NCBI RefSeq assembly: GCF_000430585.1
Contig: NZ_AUMH01000014.1
Coordinates: 1-64,000 of the forward strand
Source of the DNA: Alicyclobacillus herbarius DSM 13609
Lineage (GTDB): Bacteria > Bacillota > Bacilli > Alicyclobacillales > Alicyclobacillaceae
Direction of reading: 5' to 3'
DNA: 64,000 nucleotides
Below, piece after piece: positions 24,964-33,120 of this stretch. Every line of letters starts with the position of its first letter. The stretch's first letter is position 1. Both the position numbers and the translations under genes were made by a program. The notes beneath the pieces are model-generated. The model worked only from the letters and a program-made list of their open reading frames with translations, had not been told where the DNA came from and searched no databases.

Positions 24964-25249
24964 GTACAAAAAACGGGGGCTTTGTACAACGTCGGTACAA
25001 AACTTTCGAAGGGCTGAGACTCCCGAAAACCCTTGTGCCACAAGGGAATCCGGGCTCCCGTACAAAAGTACAAGACCTTCGTCAACTCCTTAGGGGGACC
25101 ATCACCTCCTCTTGTAGCAATAAACAAGAGGGGAGGAGCCCTGAAAAACGTTGTACTTTTGTACGCCACCCAACTTCCCGCACGGGGCGCGGGTTTTCGG
25201 GTTGTGGTAGGCAATAAAACCTTGTACAACCAATGTACAAGTATTGTAC
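24964..25249. promoter_or_regulatory. Cluster of ten GTACAA/TTGTAC boxes (candidate iterons or operators)
   Basis: The hexamer GTACAA or its complement occurs at 24964, 24984, 24995, 25060, 25068, 25151, 25159, 25222, 25235 and 25244. Two of the sites are the full palindrome TTGTACAA (24982, 25222). GTACAAAAGTACAA at 25060-25073 is the exact reverse complement of 25151-25164. This density is far above chance for a 286-base stretch and suggests binding sites for a replication initiator or repressor encoded by the element. Confidence 0.7.
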
Positions 25250-25575
25250 GCAAGGCTTGGGGTGTCATCACCAGGATGAAACTCGCAGCCTATGGCCAAA
25301 CCAGGACCCGCTATTCCCCTGGAAGTTCCCATGATTGCCTTATATACTTGGGATTGTCGGTTGTTCAAACGTTTGAAGATGTGCGCTGCCCCGCTTGTAT
25401 GGGATTGTGGTGGTTTGCGGGGATGGACAACGTCTCGACGACGACCTCAACTTTGACGAACTTGTTGTTGGGCCCGCTACCATCGATCGGCTTGTCTTGA
25501 ATTATGTTAAAAAATTCCGATATTGTTGAATTGGATCGACTGAGTGCTTTAGCCGAGAGAAGGAAGGTGTTCTGA

Positions 25576-25881
25576 ATGGCAACTGTCGTGTTTTGTCCGG
25601 TGTGTTGCGGTGAGTATCTGCTCGGAGAGGTATTTAACCCGGGACAAGTACCTCAAGATATCCCGTCAGATGAGTTGATGGTCTGTCCCGAGGCAACGAT
25701 TGTCTGCGATGCAGGTAAGGGAACAGTCGACCGTCGCAGTGTCGTGGTGCGATTACCTAAAGTGGGTAAGGCAGCGGTGGATGATTTGTCGGGGGTTGGG
25801 CAGGTTGCGCTCATCTGCAGGGAATGTTACGCAATCGAACCGGTCGATGAGCGCATTGTTCATGTTGTTGACAACGTATGA
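25576..25881 (+). CDS. Small cysteine-rich protein, possible zinc ribbon
   Basis: This 101-residue protein opens with VVFCPVCCGEY and has a later Cys at MVCPE and ICRECYAIEP, giving CxxC pairs that could bind zinc. A well-placed AAGGAAGG precedes the ATG, and a stem-loop follows the stop, so it looks like a real single gene. I do not recognise the family. It is the first gene to the right of the GTACAA cluster and may be regulated by it; a role in replication control is speculative. Confidence 0.65.
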   Translation: MATVVFCPVCCGEYLLGEVFNPGQVPQDIPSDELMVCPEATIVCDAGKGTVDRRSVVVRLPKVGKAAVDDLSGVGQVALICRECYAIEPVDERIVHVVDNV

Positions 25882-25901
25882 TGGGTGCGGATGATAGGTT
25901 C

Positions 25902-25929
25902 GGAGGGAATTTGACCGGCCTATCCCTCC
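25902..25929 (+). terminator. Stem-loop after the cysteine-rich gene
   Basis: GGAGGGA (25902) pairs with TCCCTCC (25923) around a 14-base loop, about 20 bases after the stop. There is no long T-run. The 300 bases beyond it hold no supported gene. Confidence 0.5.
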
Positions 25930-26117
25930 CTTATGGTTACCTCTGAACGCGCCTTGCAGTGTTTACATTTCATTTGCGTTCGTGCCTTCGCATTTACGGT
26001 TTGCAAACGTACACAAAGGTCCCGTTACCCTTGGTAATGCTGTCTTGCGTCCCTTCAAAATGGGTCAGGTACTTTACAAGCGTTGAGGTACACGTGTTCG
26101 TCTACGACTACGACTAC

Positions 26118-26129
26118 GTCTACGTAGAC
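26118..26129. repeat. 12-nt perfect palindrome in a TACG-rich stretch
   Basis: GTCTACGTAGAC is a perfect palindrome at the end of a run of CTACGA-like steps (26101-26130). It has no gene context other than the gene-free gap after the cysteine-rich gene. Confidence 0.6.
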
Positions 26130-26193
26130 ACGGCGCTGTGAGGACCGGATCAGGGGACTGCGGACATAGGGCTTCGCGTGATGGCGCCAGTGG

Positions 26194-26481
26194 TTAGATT
26201 TCCGGTTTCTTCGTGGCAGCCCCTGGTGCTTTGAATCGCTGATGGCGTGAAACTTCAGTCAGACGACGCGGTCTTGCTGGTGGAATAGGCTCCCCAACAT
26301 GCACCCTGCCCCAACGAATGACCGTTCCGTCCGGAAGGTGCAGGGTCTTTTGCGCAATGGTGCCCGGCAAGCCCAGGACTCTTCTTACAAAGCACATCAA
26401 ATTGCTCACCAGAGTCATCACTCCCCGCGCTCTGGTCATTGCCGTAATTTGGCGGCATACAGCATGCAGTTGATAACACAT
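26194..26481 (-). CDS. Uncertain small ORF
   Basis: This is a 95-codon open frame with no recognised family and no good ribosome-binding site at its first ATG. An internal GTG-ATG (about residue 21) has GGGGAG nearby and would give about 75 residues. The C-terminus is basic and proline-rich. It may be a real accessory gene in the run of minus-strand frames at 26.2-27.2 kb, or chance. Confidence 0.3.
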   Translation of the reverse strand: MCYQLHAVCRQITAMTRARGVMTLVSNLMCFVRRVLGLPGTIAQKTLHLPDGTVIRWGRVHVGEPIPPARPRRLTEVSRHQRFKAPGAATKKPEI

Positions 26482-26517
26482 CGAAGGTGACCTAGGAATC
26501 TTTGTCGGTCTTGGTGT

Positions 26518-26970
26518 TTATCGTCTCGTCGAATCTCCGAACATGGCGCGCAGGGCAACTTCTGTAAACTCGGATTCGTACTTTTGGATCAATTGCCGCG
26601 TATACGATGGGCGATTGCGCTTTTCCTCAATTTTACGCAGGACTTGTGGAAGCATCTCATTCACTGTCACGTTGTCACTTGTTTTTCTGGAATCGGTCAC
26701 GGCTACGTCAACAAGACGCATCAAGATGTCCTGAATGTCGTCCATCGTCTCTCCGCTTATCCTTTGTAGCAGCCGCGCAAAAACACTCGTGATGAGTTCT
26801 GGGCACTCACTGTCACGGATGCATTCGGCGAGCCGGGGAATCGATGAACGCACTACTTCAAGATCGTCGTCGCCAAGTGCATGCACGTTGATCACCTCGC
26901 TCGATGGATGAATCTCCGTTTTGGAGTCCCGCGATCCAACATGGCTCAGCGCCATGATCGCGAAACGCAC
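26518..26970 (-). CDS. Helical protein of unknown function
   Basis: The open frame encodes up to 150 residues. The sequence is strongly helical and acidic in the middle (RSSIPRLAECIRDSECPELI, ETMDDIQDILMRLVDVAV) and ends basic, with RQLIQKYESEFTEVALRAMF. An internal GTG at 26886 is preceded by GAGGTG at 6 bases and would give a 122-residue product, possibly the true start. No family is recognised. It is transcribed opposite to the resolvase and partition genes, toward the origin-like region, so a regulatory or copy-control role is conceivable but unproven. Confidence 0.55.
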   Translation of the reverse strand: MRFAIMALSHVGSRDSKTEIHPSSEVINVHALGDDDLEVVRSSIPRLAECIRDSECPELITSVFARLLQRISGETMDDIQDILMRLVDVAVTDSRKTSDNVTVNEMLPQVLRKIEEKRNRPSYTRQLIQKYESEFTEVALRAMFGDSTRR

Positions 26971-26986
26971 CTAAACAAGGTGAAAA

Positions 26987-27208
26987 TCATCCCTTTGACG
27001 CGATTATCTCACTTTCCGGGCCGAATATCTCTTGCATGCTTGTTAGTTCTCCCGTCTTAGAGTGGCCACCGAAAGAGGAACGGGCGATTCGGACAACGTA
27101 ACGATCTTTGCTGTTGTAGAGGCTCAAAGAACCGCATGGCCTCTCAAGCCCTTGGTAAATGGATTGGTTTACGCTCCTCGTGGTTCCACACGATGACCGA
27201 AAGCGCAT
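26987..27208 (-). CDS. Uncertain small ORF upstream of the helical protein
   Basis: This is a 73-codon frame whose C-terminal half (SLYNSKDRYVVRIARSSFGG) looks protein-like. It contains GAGGAG internally but no ordinary start codon at the right distance after it. It ends 17 bases before the next frame on the same strand. No family is recognised; it may be the first gene of a small operon. Confidence 0.3.
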   Translation of the reverse strand: MRFRSSCGTTRSVNQSIYQGLERPCGSLSLYNSKDRYVVRIARSSFGGHSKTGELTSMQEIFGPESEIIASKG

Positions 27209-27583
27209 AAACCTAAGAGATGACGTACCCTTGGCAACAACCGGGGGCTAGTGAGAATTGCAACTTGGCGAATGCAGTCCGTTTGCGAAAAAAATTTTCT
27301 TAAGGAGTTGAAATGCGTCGTTTTAGCATGGTAGGATGTGCTTGCAAAGGTGAACATCCTCCTGATTCCTCCGGCATGTGCTCCTCGGAATCACCGATTT
27401 GTTTTCTTCCGCTCGGCAACGAGGGCTGTTTGTCAAACACGAATGTCACGACGGTCTCCTGTCCTCACTCGTCCGTATTTAATCGGGAAAGGCTTTGGTC
27501 CACACCCGTCTATTACACCCTTCTTGGATGCGTGTGGTTATGGCGGTACAACCGCCGAATTTCATGAGCAGAAGGGTGATTTC
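27209..27583. promoter_or_regulatory. Divergent control region with GGCGGTACAACCGCC palindrome
   Basis: No supported gene is present, although the resolvase frame stays open upstream. A perfect 15-nt palindrome GGCGGT-ACA-ACCGCC at 27542-27556 contains the same GTACAA hexamer as the origin-like cluster and ends 27 bases before the resolvase start, a good operator position. Confidence 0.5.
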
Positions 27584-28069
27584 ATGCAGAGATTGTACCT
27601 CAGTCTTGATCCGAGCCAAGCAAGCACCGGATGGGCCATCATCGGTGTTGCGAAGCGAACCCCACGTTTTGTCGCTGGCGGATTCATTGATACCAAAACC
27701 GCAAACAATCCCCTTCGAAGTATTCGCCAAGAGGTGCAACGCCTACTGCAAACGTACCCCATCGAGCGCTCTGTTGCAAAGGAACGCATGTTTTACAGGA
27801 ACAACCTCGCAACCCTGGCGCTTGCCAAGGTGCACGGCGTAATTGAGGAGGTGTTGGACGGATACGACGTGTTTGACATCCCGTCTTCAACCGTCCGCAA
27901 GATCGTTGGCGGACATGGTTGTGCGTCAAAAGACTTGGTGGCTTCAGGGGTCCGGCGACTCCTCGGATTACCGAGAACCTTTGTATTCGACCGGTGGGAC
28001 ATCTCCGATGCGGCTTCTGTAGGCATCACCTACCTCTATCAAGCCGGACTCATCGACATCCCCGCTTAA
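27584..28069 (+). CDS. RuvC-like Holliday junction resolvase
   Basis: This 161-residue RNase H-fold nuclease has the four acidic RuvC residues at nearly the same spacing as E. coli RuvC: Asp 9 in LSLDPSQASTGWA, Glu 67 in VAKERMFYRNN, and Asp 139 and Asp 142 in WDISDAASVG. It should cleave four-way junctions formed during replication or recombination of the element. ATG 27584 has AGAAGGG 7 bases upstream; earlier in-frame codons are probably not translated. Chromosomal RuvC would be elsewhere, so this is an element-encoded copy. It begins the plus-strand resolvase, ParM, ParR and primase series. Confidence 0.82.
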   Translation: MQRLYLSLDPSQASTGWAIIGVAKRTPRFVAGGFIDTKTANNPLRSIRQEVQRLLQTYPIERSVAKERMFYRNNLATLALAKVHGVIEEVLDGYDVFDIPSSTVRKIVGGHGCASKDLVASGVRRLLGLPRTFVFDRWDISDAASVGITYLYQAGLIDIPA

Positions 28070-28273
28070 CCACTGTTGTTTTCAGTTGGCGGAACACCAC
28101 ATCTTTCGGCTCCTTTGGCTTTCCAGGCCCCTTCGCGCCCTGCAAACATTCACCCAGCGTAGAGTCCCCACTTTCTTTACGGTTTTGATCTACATGAAGT
28201 TGCCGCCTACAGACGGCACGTTTACGAATACGTTTTGCTCCATACACACCGAGAAAAGAAAGGATGTTGATAT

Positions 28274-29344
28274 ATGGCTACACTACGGTTGGCAGCGGTG
28301 GACGCTGGAAACGATGCGGTCAAGGCAGTCTTCGGGACTTTGAGGAATCGATTGTGGCTTCCCAACATCATAGCGGAAGAAAAGCAGCAACGTCCGCTGA
28401 TTGAACTGGAAAGAGACCCGCTGGATGGTCTCCACGTCGAAATTGTCAGCAATGCATTGAAGAGCGGTGGAGGAACATACGTCGTTGGGAACCTCGCGAC
28501 GACTCACCCGCTTGCCCAAGAAGTGGGGATCGAGACCGTCAAGAGTGACAGCGATCAAAACATCATTGTGGCCTTGACGGCCCTGGCCATCGATGCAGTA
28601 CAGAACTTTGCGGACCATGGAGGCGTCATCGATGCTGCGTATCACTTGGCCTGCGGATTGCCGCTTACCGAGGTAAAGCAGGGGAAGAAACAACGGTTTG
28701 CCGACCGGCTTAAGGGAAGACATGAGGTCCGCTTCTTAGATACGCCCTGGTACAAAGGTAAAACTGTACGCATCCGGTTGGAGGAAGTCGCGGTATTTGC
28801 GGAAGGGCACGCAGGTATTGTCGATCTCACAACGGACGACCAGGGAAACTTGCGGAGTCCAGAGTTTGGCGTTGCCACGATTCTCGTCGCGGACATCGGC
28901 GGCCAAACGTCCGATGTATGCATAGCCGACATGTCAAAAGGGGGCAAACTCGACAACTACCACAGTGACAGCCTGCGCGAAGGGGTTTCGCCGTACTTGG
29001 ACGTGATCGCCGAGCGGGTGAGTAGGGAAATTGGCTATCGATTCAAAAATCGACAAGATGTCGTCAGGACGCTCACTCACCCAATGCCGGAACTGCGAAA
29101 CAGGGTATCTTTCCGGCGGATCTCCATTGATGATATTGTTCGTGAGGAACTTGGCAAACTTGCGGTGATTGAGTATGACTTTCTCCGCCGACTGTTTACC
29201 AAGGCGGGTCACATTGACATGGCCCACATGGTGGGCGGCGGCAGTGTTCTGCTCCGTCCATACCTGGAATCATTGAACACTGAAGGCTATCCATTGCGGT
29301 TCTTGCCAGACGCTCAGGCATCGGTGTGGTTGAACGCGGTCTAG
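28274..29344 (+). CDS. ParM/StbA-like actin ATPase for DNA segregation
   Basis: This 356-residue actin-fold protein has a phosphate-1 motif in AAVDAGNDAVKAVFG at the N-terminus, a phosphate-2 motif in LVADIGGQTSDVCIAD (about 205-220) and an adenosine-binding MVGGGSVLL near 320. It belongs to the plasmid and phage ParM/Alp group rather than MreB or FtsA. Such filaments push plasmid copies apart when capped by a ParR-centromere complex. AGAAAGG precedes the ATG. A ParR-like gene follows 43 bases later, and a tandem repeat that could be the centromere lies beyond it. Its presence in an integrated element implies a segregating extrachromosomal phase. Confidence 0.85.
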   Translation: MATLRLAAVDAGNDAVKAVFGTLRNRLWLPNIIAEEKQQRPLIELERDPLDGLHVEIVSNALKSGGGTYVVGNLATTHPLAQEVGIETVKSDSDQNIIVALTALAIDAVQNFADHGGVIDAAYHLACGLPLTEVKQGKKQRFADRLKGRHEVRFLDTPWYKGKTVRIRLEEVAVFAEGHAGIVDLTTDDQGNLRSPEFGVATILVADIGGQTSDVCIADMSKGGKLDNYHSDSLREGVSPYLDVIAERVSREIGYRFKNRQDVVRTLTHPMPELRNRVSFRRISIDDIVREELGKLAVIEYDFLRRLFTKAGHIDMAHMVGGGSVLLRPYLESLNTEGYPLRFLPDAQASVWLNAV

Positions 29345-29387
29345 TACTTCAAACTGCTGCAGATGCGGCTTCAGGCGGTTGACGAGG

Positions 29388-29729
29388 ATGAGTAATCAAA
29401 AGTTGGTTGTGGGCGAGCCATTTACCTTTCGTGTGCCTTTGGGAGCACCGATGAACGTTGTGGCATATTTGAATCACTACCGACAGGCCCACTCAAAAGG
29501 CTTCAGTGAGCACCTCTTCTTCCTGCTGCAGAGGGGGATGGAGGCGGAAGGTATTGTGGCTCCTCCTCCATCGCCCTCATCCCGGCGAACGGCCGCATCA
29601 GCCCCTTCAACATCCGCGCAACCATCCCGTGTTACTTCGCAACTCACCTCATCAAACACCGGAGCGACACCTGAAAGTAAATCGGGTGGTCGTACGGTAT
29701 CCCACCTTGATCTGAGCAATTTTGACTAG
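29388..29729 (+). CDS. ParR-like centromere-binding adaptor (predicted)
   Basis: This protein of 113 residues follows the ParM-like gene. The N-terminal 55 residues (FTFRVPLGAPMNVVAYLNHY, GFSEHLFFLLQRGMEAEG) look like a small DNA-binding domain of ribbon-helix-helix type. A disordered Ser/Pro/Thr-rich linker follows, then a short conserved-looking tail SHLDLSNFD. Linker plus C-terminal peptide is how ParR proteins contact ParM filaments. The assignment rests mainly on position and architecture, not on strong sequence identity. ATG 29388 has AGGCGG about 9 bases upstream. Confidence 0.6.
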   Translation: MSNQKLVVGEPFTFRVPLGAPMNVVAYLNHYRQAHSKGFSEHLFFLLQRGMEAEGIVAPPPSPSSRRTAASAPSTSAQPSRVTSQLTSSNTGATPESKSGGRTVSHLDLSNFD

Positions 29730-29768
29730 ACGGTGACCGCTGGTCGCCTGGGACGAGGCTCCTGGTGC

Positions 29769-29828
29769 GACCAGCGCTATCGGGACCAACGCCATCGGGA
29801 CCAGTGCCACCAGGACCAGCGCCATCGG
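29769..29828. repeat. Four 15-nt tandem repeats after the ParR-like gene (candidate parC)
   Basis: Four units related to GACCAGCGCCATCGG start at 29769, 29784, 29799 and 29814, each differing at one to four positions. They lie between the ParR-like stop and the primase start, in no recognised gene. Arrays like this are typical centromere sites, but in known ParMR systems parC is usually upstream of parM. Confidence 0.6.
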
Positions 29829-29918
29829 ATCCCCTTTCAACATCCTTCCCCACACCCTCCTTATTCCGCGCCCTCCCTTGCGCGGACAATTTAACCCCCC
29901 AAAGGAGGACGTCATACA

Positions 29919-32063
29919 ATGCAACGCTCTTTCTATCCATTCGAAGATTGGCTCATCGAAGTGCTTCCGTACCCCATTCGTTGGTCTGGAGAAGAAGGTC
30001 GTACGCGGTGCCCATTTCATGATGATCGTAACCCATCTCTGTCAGTGAACAGGGCATCTGGTCTGTTCTATTGCCACGGTTGTGGCAAAGGTGGAACAGC
30101 GGAGACCCTGGCCCGGGAACTCGGTGTTCCGGCGCCCGGTGGCAGTTCGGAACATGGCGTGTCCACGTATACGTGTACGTCAAGTGTCTCCGGCTCAAGA
30201 GGCATTAAGTGGCGAAATCACGAGAGAGAACACATCTACGAGGATGAGCATGGTTCCCCTGTTTTGCTGGTCGGTGTCGACGGCACCGGTGCACAAAAAA
30301 GAGTGTGCCAGTATCACTGGGATGGGGAAAACTGGCTCGTCGGAGCCGCGGCCCGGAAAGTACCCTATAACCTGCCTGATGTCTTGGAGACAATTCGTAT
30401 AGGTCTTCCCATTTACATCGTGGAAGGAGAAAAGGACGCTGATACGCTCGGTGCGTACAAAATAACGGCGACGACCAACCCGTGCGGTGCAGGCAGTTGG
30501 CCCAAGGATAAGGCGTTTAATCGATACTTCGAGGGAGCAGACGTCATCATCATTCCTGACAACGACTTGCCTGGGCGTATGCATGCAAACGAAGTAGCCC
30601 AAACCCTCAAGGGAATTGCCAAGAGGATAAGAGTACTCACGTTGCCTGGTTTACCCGAAAAGGGAGACGTGACAGATTGGGTGAACCTCGGAAATGACAT
30701 TACCCTGCTGGAGCGACTTTCAAAAGACCCGCGATGGGTAAAGGAACTCGAAGTCTCCTATCCAAATTTGGCTGCGACGTCTGCAGCACCCCGAGCGGAA
30801 TGGCTCGATGAGCGTGGAAGAATCATCACGGCAAGACTCGGTGGCGCGATTTTGCGCCAATTGCCGGTGATGTATTACAAAGGGGTAGTTTACGTATACA
30901 AAGACGGGGTGTATCGACCTCACGGGGAAATGGAGATCCGCCGTCTGGCTCAAAAGATGCTGGGCGAACACAGCCGCAGTACGTACGTTGAGGAGGCGTT
31001 AAAGTGGATCTGCAATGAACGTTACGTGGAACCGGATCACGAGCCGAATCCAGATGACGGACTCATCAACGTGAAAAACGGTCTGCTCGACTGGAAAACA
31101 GGAGCCTTAAAGCCGCACTCGCCAGAACGATTCTCAACGATTCAAATCCCAGTTGTGTACGACCCGACGGCGAAATCCCTAGAAATCGAGCAGTTCTTCA
31201 AGGACGTGTTGCCCGAGGATGTCGTGCCCTTGATGTATGAAATCTTTGGCTACTGTCTGGTCCCCACTGCGCGTTTCCAGAAAGCGTTCTTGCTAACTGG
31301 CGAAGGATCCAATGGAAAATCAACGCTCATCAACTTACTCAGTGCCTTCGTGGGCAGCGAGAACGTCACGAACATCCCACTTCACGATCTCGAACACAAT
31401 CGTTTCAAACTAGCCGGTCTCCGCGACAAGTTAGTGAACACGTTCGCAGACCTGCAGTACCGCGCCTTGGAGAAGAGCAGTACCTTTAAATCGGTCGTAT
31501 CAGGTGACCGTGTCAATGCCGAATACAAGGGTAAAGACGCCTTCGACTTTCGGCCATTCGCGAAACTGATTTTCTCCGCCAATGAATTGCCCTCCAGTCG
31601 CGACGTGTCAAAGGCGTTCTTCCGTCGGTGGATTGTGATTCCTTTCCCCTATACTTTTGGGAATGGGCCGAATGATAAGAAGCCAGATCCGACGCTGGAA
31701 GAGCGGTTAAAGTTTCCGGAAAACTTGAGCGCCCTCCTGAACCTTGCCGTTGAGGGACTGCGGCGATTGGACCGTCGCGGAGGATTCCAGGAGACACCAT
31801 CGACTCGAAAGGCGCTTGAAGACTATATTCGGGACGCGGATAGTGTGGCGGCATTCATTGATGAATGCGTAGCACAATCCGGAACCGTCGCCACCAAGGC
31901 TTTGTACGCTGCGTACGAGCAGTGGTGCGTTGATTCCGGGGTTCATCCGCTCAAGAAGGTCCGATTCAACAAGCGCCTTCAAGAGTATTTCCCGGGTCTC
32001 AAAAAGAAGAGAGCCCACGGGGGTTCAGAGTATTGGGTCGGGATTACCGTTCTCAACGGCTGA
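29919..32063 (+). CDS. Primase-helicase, CHC2 zinc finger plus D5/P4-type SF3 helicase
   Basis: This 714-residue replication protein has an N-terminal DnaG-type zinc finger (Cys 31, His 34, Cys 52, Cys 55 in CPFHDDRNPS...YCHGCG). A TOPRIM-like domain follows with IYIVEGEKDADTL (about 165) and VIIIPDND (about 206), then a D5_N region and an SF3 helicase with Walker A TGEGSNGKSTL (about 460) and sensor KLIFSANELPSS. The fusion of primase and helicase is typical of satellite phages and integrative plasmids such as P4. AAAGGAGG precedes the ATG. It is the likely initiator or replicative helicase of the element and is the last plus-strand gene, followed by a strong hairpin. Confidence 0.88.
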   Translation: MQRSFYPFEDWLIEVLPYPIRWSGEEGRTRCPFHDDRNPSLSVNRASGLFYCHGCGKGGTAETLARELGVPAPGGSSEHGVSTYTCTSSVSGSRGIKWRNHEREHIYEDEHGSPVLLVGVDGTGAQKRVCQYHWDGENWLVGAAARKVPYNLPDVLETIRIGLPIYIVEGEKDADTLGAYKITATTNPCGAGSWPKDKAFNRYFEGADVIIIPDNDLPGRMHANEVAQTLKGIAKRIRVLTLPGLPEKGDVTDWVNLGNDITLLERLSKDPRWVKELEVSYPNLAATSAAPRAEWLDERGRIITARLGGAILRQLPVMYYKGVVYVYKDGVYRPHGEMEIRRLAQKMLGEHSRSTYVEEALKWICNERYVEPDHEPNPDDGLINVKNGLLDWKTGALKPHSPERFSTIQIPVVYDPTAKSLEIEQFFKDVLPEDVVPLMYEIFGYCLVPTARFQKAFLLTGEGSNGKSTLINLLSAFVGSENVTNIPLHDLEHNRFKLAGLRDKLVNTFADLQYRALEKSSTFKSVVSGDRVNAEYKGKDAFDFRPFAKLIFSANELPSSRDVSKAFFRRWIVIPFPYTFGNGPNDKKPDPTLEERLKFPENLSALLNLAVEGLRRLDRRGGFQETPSTRKALEDYIRDADSVAAFIDECVAQSGTVATKALYAAYEQWCVDSGVHPLKKVRFNKRLQEYFPGLKKKRAHGGSEYWVGITVLNG

Positions 32064-32080
32064 CCCCTTGGTTGTACACC

Positions 32081-32118
32081 AGCGGGCGGGAGGGTCTGGA
32101 AAGGCTCGCCCGCCCGCT
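32081..32118. terminator. Strong hairpin between primase and integrase genes
   Basis: AGCGGGCGGG (32081) pairs perfectly with CCCGCCCGCT (32109). It lies 18 bases after the primase stop and 79 bases before the convergent integrase stop, so it can insulate both. No T-run is obvious. Confidence 0.6.
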
Positions 32119-32196
32119 CCGGGCATGTGAAGCGTAGTAGGCCTCCTTCTGCGCGATAGACCCTCGGATCGGTCATCCACGAGACATACCCCTGGT

Positions 32197-33120
32197 TTAA
32201 AGTTGAATCGTGTTCAGGGGATTGTATTTGTCATTTTGCTCTTTCAGGGCATTCCCCCAAAGGGCCAAGTAGCGTTTACACATCGTCAAATCCTCATGGC
32301 GCAGCATCCGCTGCAGTGTAAAGATGTCCATGCCGGCCATTAGGCAGCGATGCGCGAATGTGTGGCGGAAGGTGTGACACGACAGGCGTACGTCCTTAAA
32401 GTTCATGATGTGTTTCAGTCGCTTAAACATCGTTTTGATGGCGTTGTCGGACAGTTTCCTGCCGCGCGAATCCACAAACACGTACTCGGGCAATTCAGGG
32501 AATCGCTGTTCAATGTACACCTTGTACTCCGCCAGTTCCTGCTGGAGTTTTGCAACCATCGGGATGGCGACGGCCACCCTCTTCTTGCCGAACAGGGTGA
32601 TGGTTGAATTCTGGAAGTCAACATCTGCCCATCGGATGTTGATCAGTTCTCCGAGCCTTGCGCCTGTTCCGAGCAGAGTGATAACAATTGTTGAATCGCG
32701 ATACGCGTAAAACGACTTGTTCCGATATTTCATCCTGCGAAAGTACCCGAGGATTTGACGAATGTGTTCGTCCGTGAAAACTTCAATCTTCACGTCGGTC
32801 TTGAACCTGGAAATTTTGCGAATGGGGTTATTGCTTTCGGTGAACAGTTCCACTTCTTGCTGCAGGTAGTTAAAAAACGCACGGAGGTTAATCAACTTGT
32901 GATTCAGCGTGACGGCATTATTCCCTTTCTCCCGTTGACAGAAGATGAAGTACTGCTTGATAACCGCAGGAGTGACCTCCGTTACATCGACAATTTTCTG
33001 CCTTACGCAGAAGTCATGAAACTCATCGAGCGTTCGCCTATAACCTGCGACTGTGTACGGCGACACATTTTTGTATGTCCGGTCGTCCAAAAAATCCTTC
33101 ACAGCAAATTTCAACAACAA
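32197..33120 (-). CDS. int: Tyrosine integrase of the tRNA-Pro element
   Basis: This integrase of about 307 residues has a core-binding domain (KFAVKDFLDDRTYKNVSPYT) and a complete catalytic set: Arg in GTGARLGELI, Lys in FGKKRVAV, His and Arg in CHTFRHTFAH, His in MLRHEDLTM and nucleophile Tyr in CKRYLALW. The open frame runs on to 33282 across the att core, but that part translates tRNA and terminator DNA. The likely start is one of three consecutive TTG codons (33120, 33117, 33114), with AAGGAG upstream. It lies directly next to the tRNA, in the same direction, as expected for the enzyme that integrates and excises the element. Confidence 0.9.
   Translation of the reverse strand: MLLKFAVKDFLDDRTYKNVSPYTVAGYRRTLDEFHDFCVRQKIVDVTEVTPAVIKQYFIFCQREKGNNAVTLNHKLINLRAFFNYLQQEVELFTESNNPIRKISRFKTDVKIEVFTDEHIRQILGYFRRMKYRNKSFYAYRDSTIVITLLGTGARLGELINIRWADVDFQNSTITLFGKKRVAVAIPMVAKLQQELAEYKVYIEQRFPELPEYVFVDSRGRKLSDNAIKTMFKRLKHIMNFKDVRLSCHTFRHTFAHRCLMAGMDIFTLQRMLRHEDLTMCKRYLALWGNALKEQNDKYNPLNTIQL

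Larger units (their letters stand above)
24433..25575. other. 1.1 kb gene-poor, repeat-rich region (candidate replication origin)
   Basis: No supported gene is present; the open frames here are low-complexity shadows of repeats. The left part holds degenerate G-rich tandem repeats, the right part ten GTACAA boxes and several hairpins, including the 17-nt CCCTTGTGCCACAAGGG (25030-25047) and a CTCCTCTTGT/ACAAGAGGGGAG pair (25106-25137). Position between cargo and replication genes fits an origin or a control region. Confidence 0.6.

Noticed and set aside
24818-25500. Open frames on both strands across the GTACAA cluster
   Set aside because: They are mutually overlapping, lack ribosome-binding sites and match no family.
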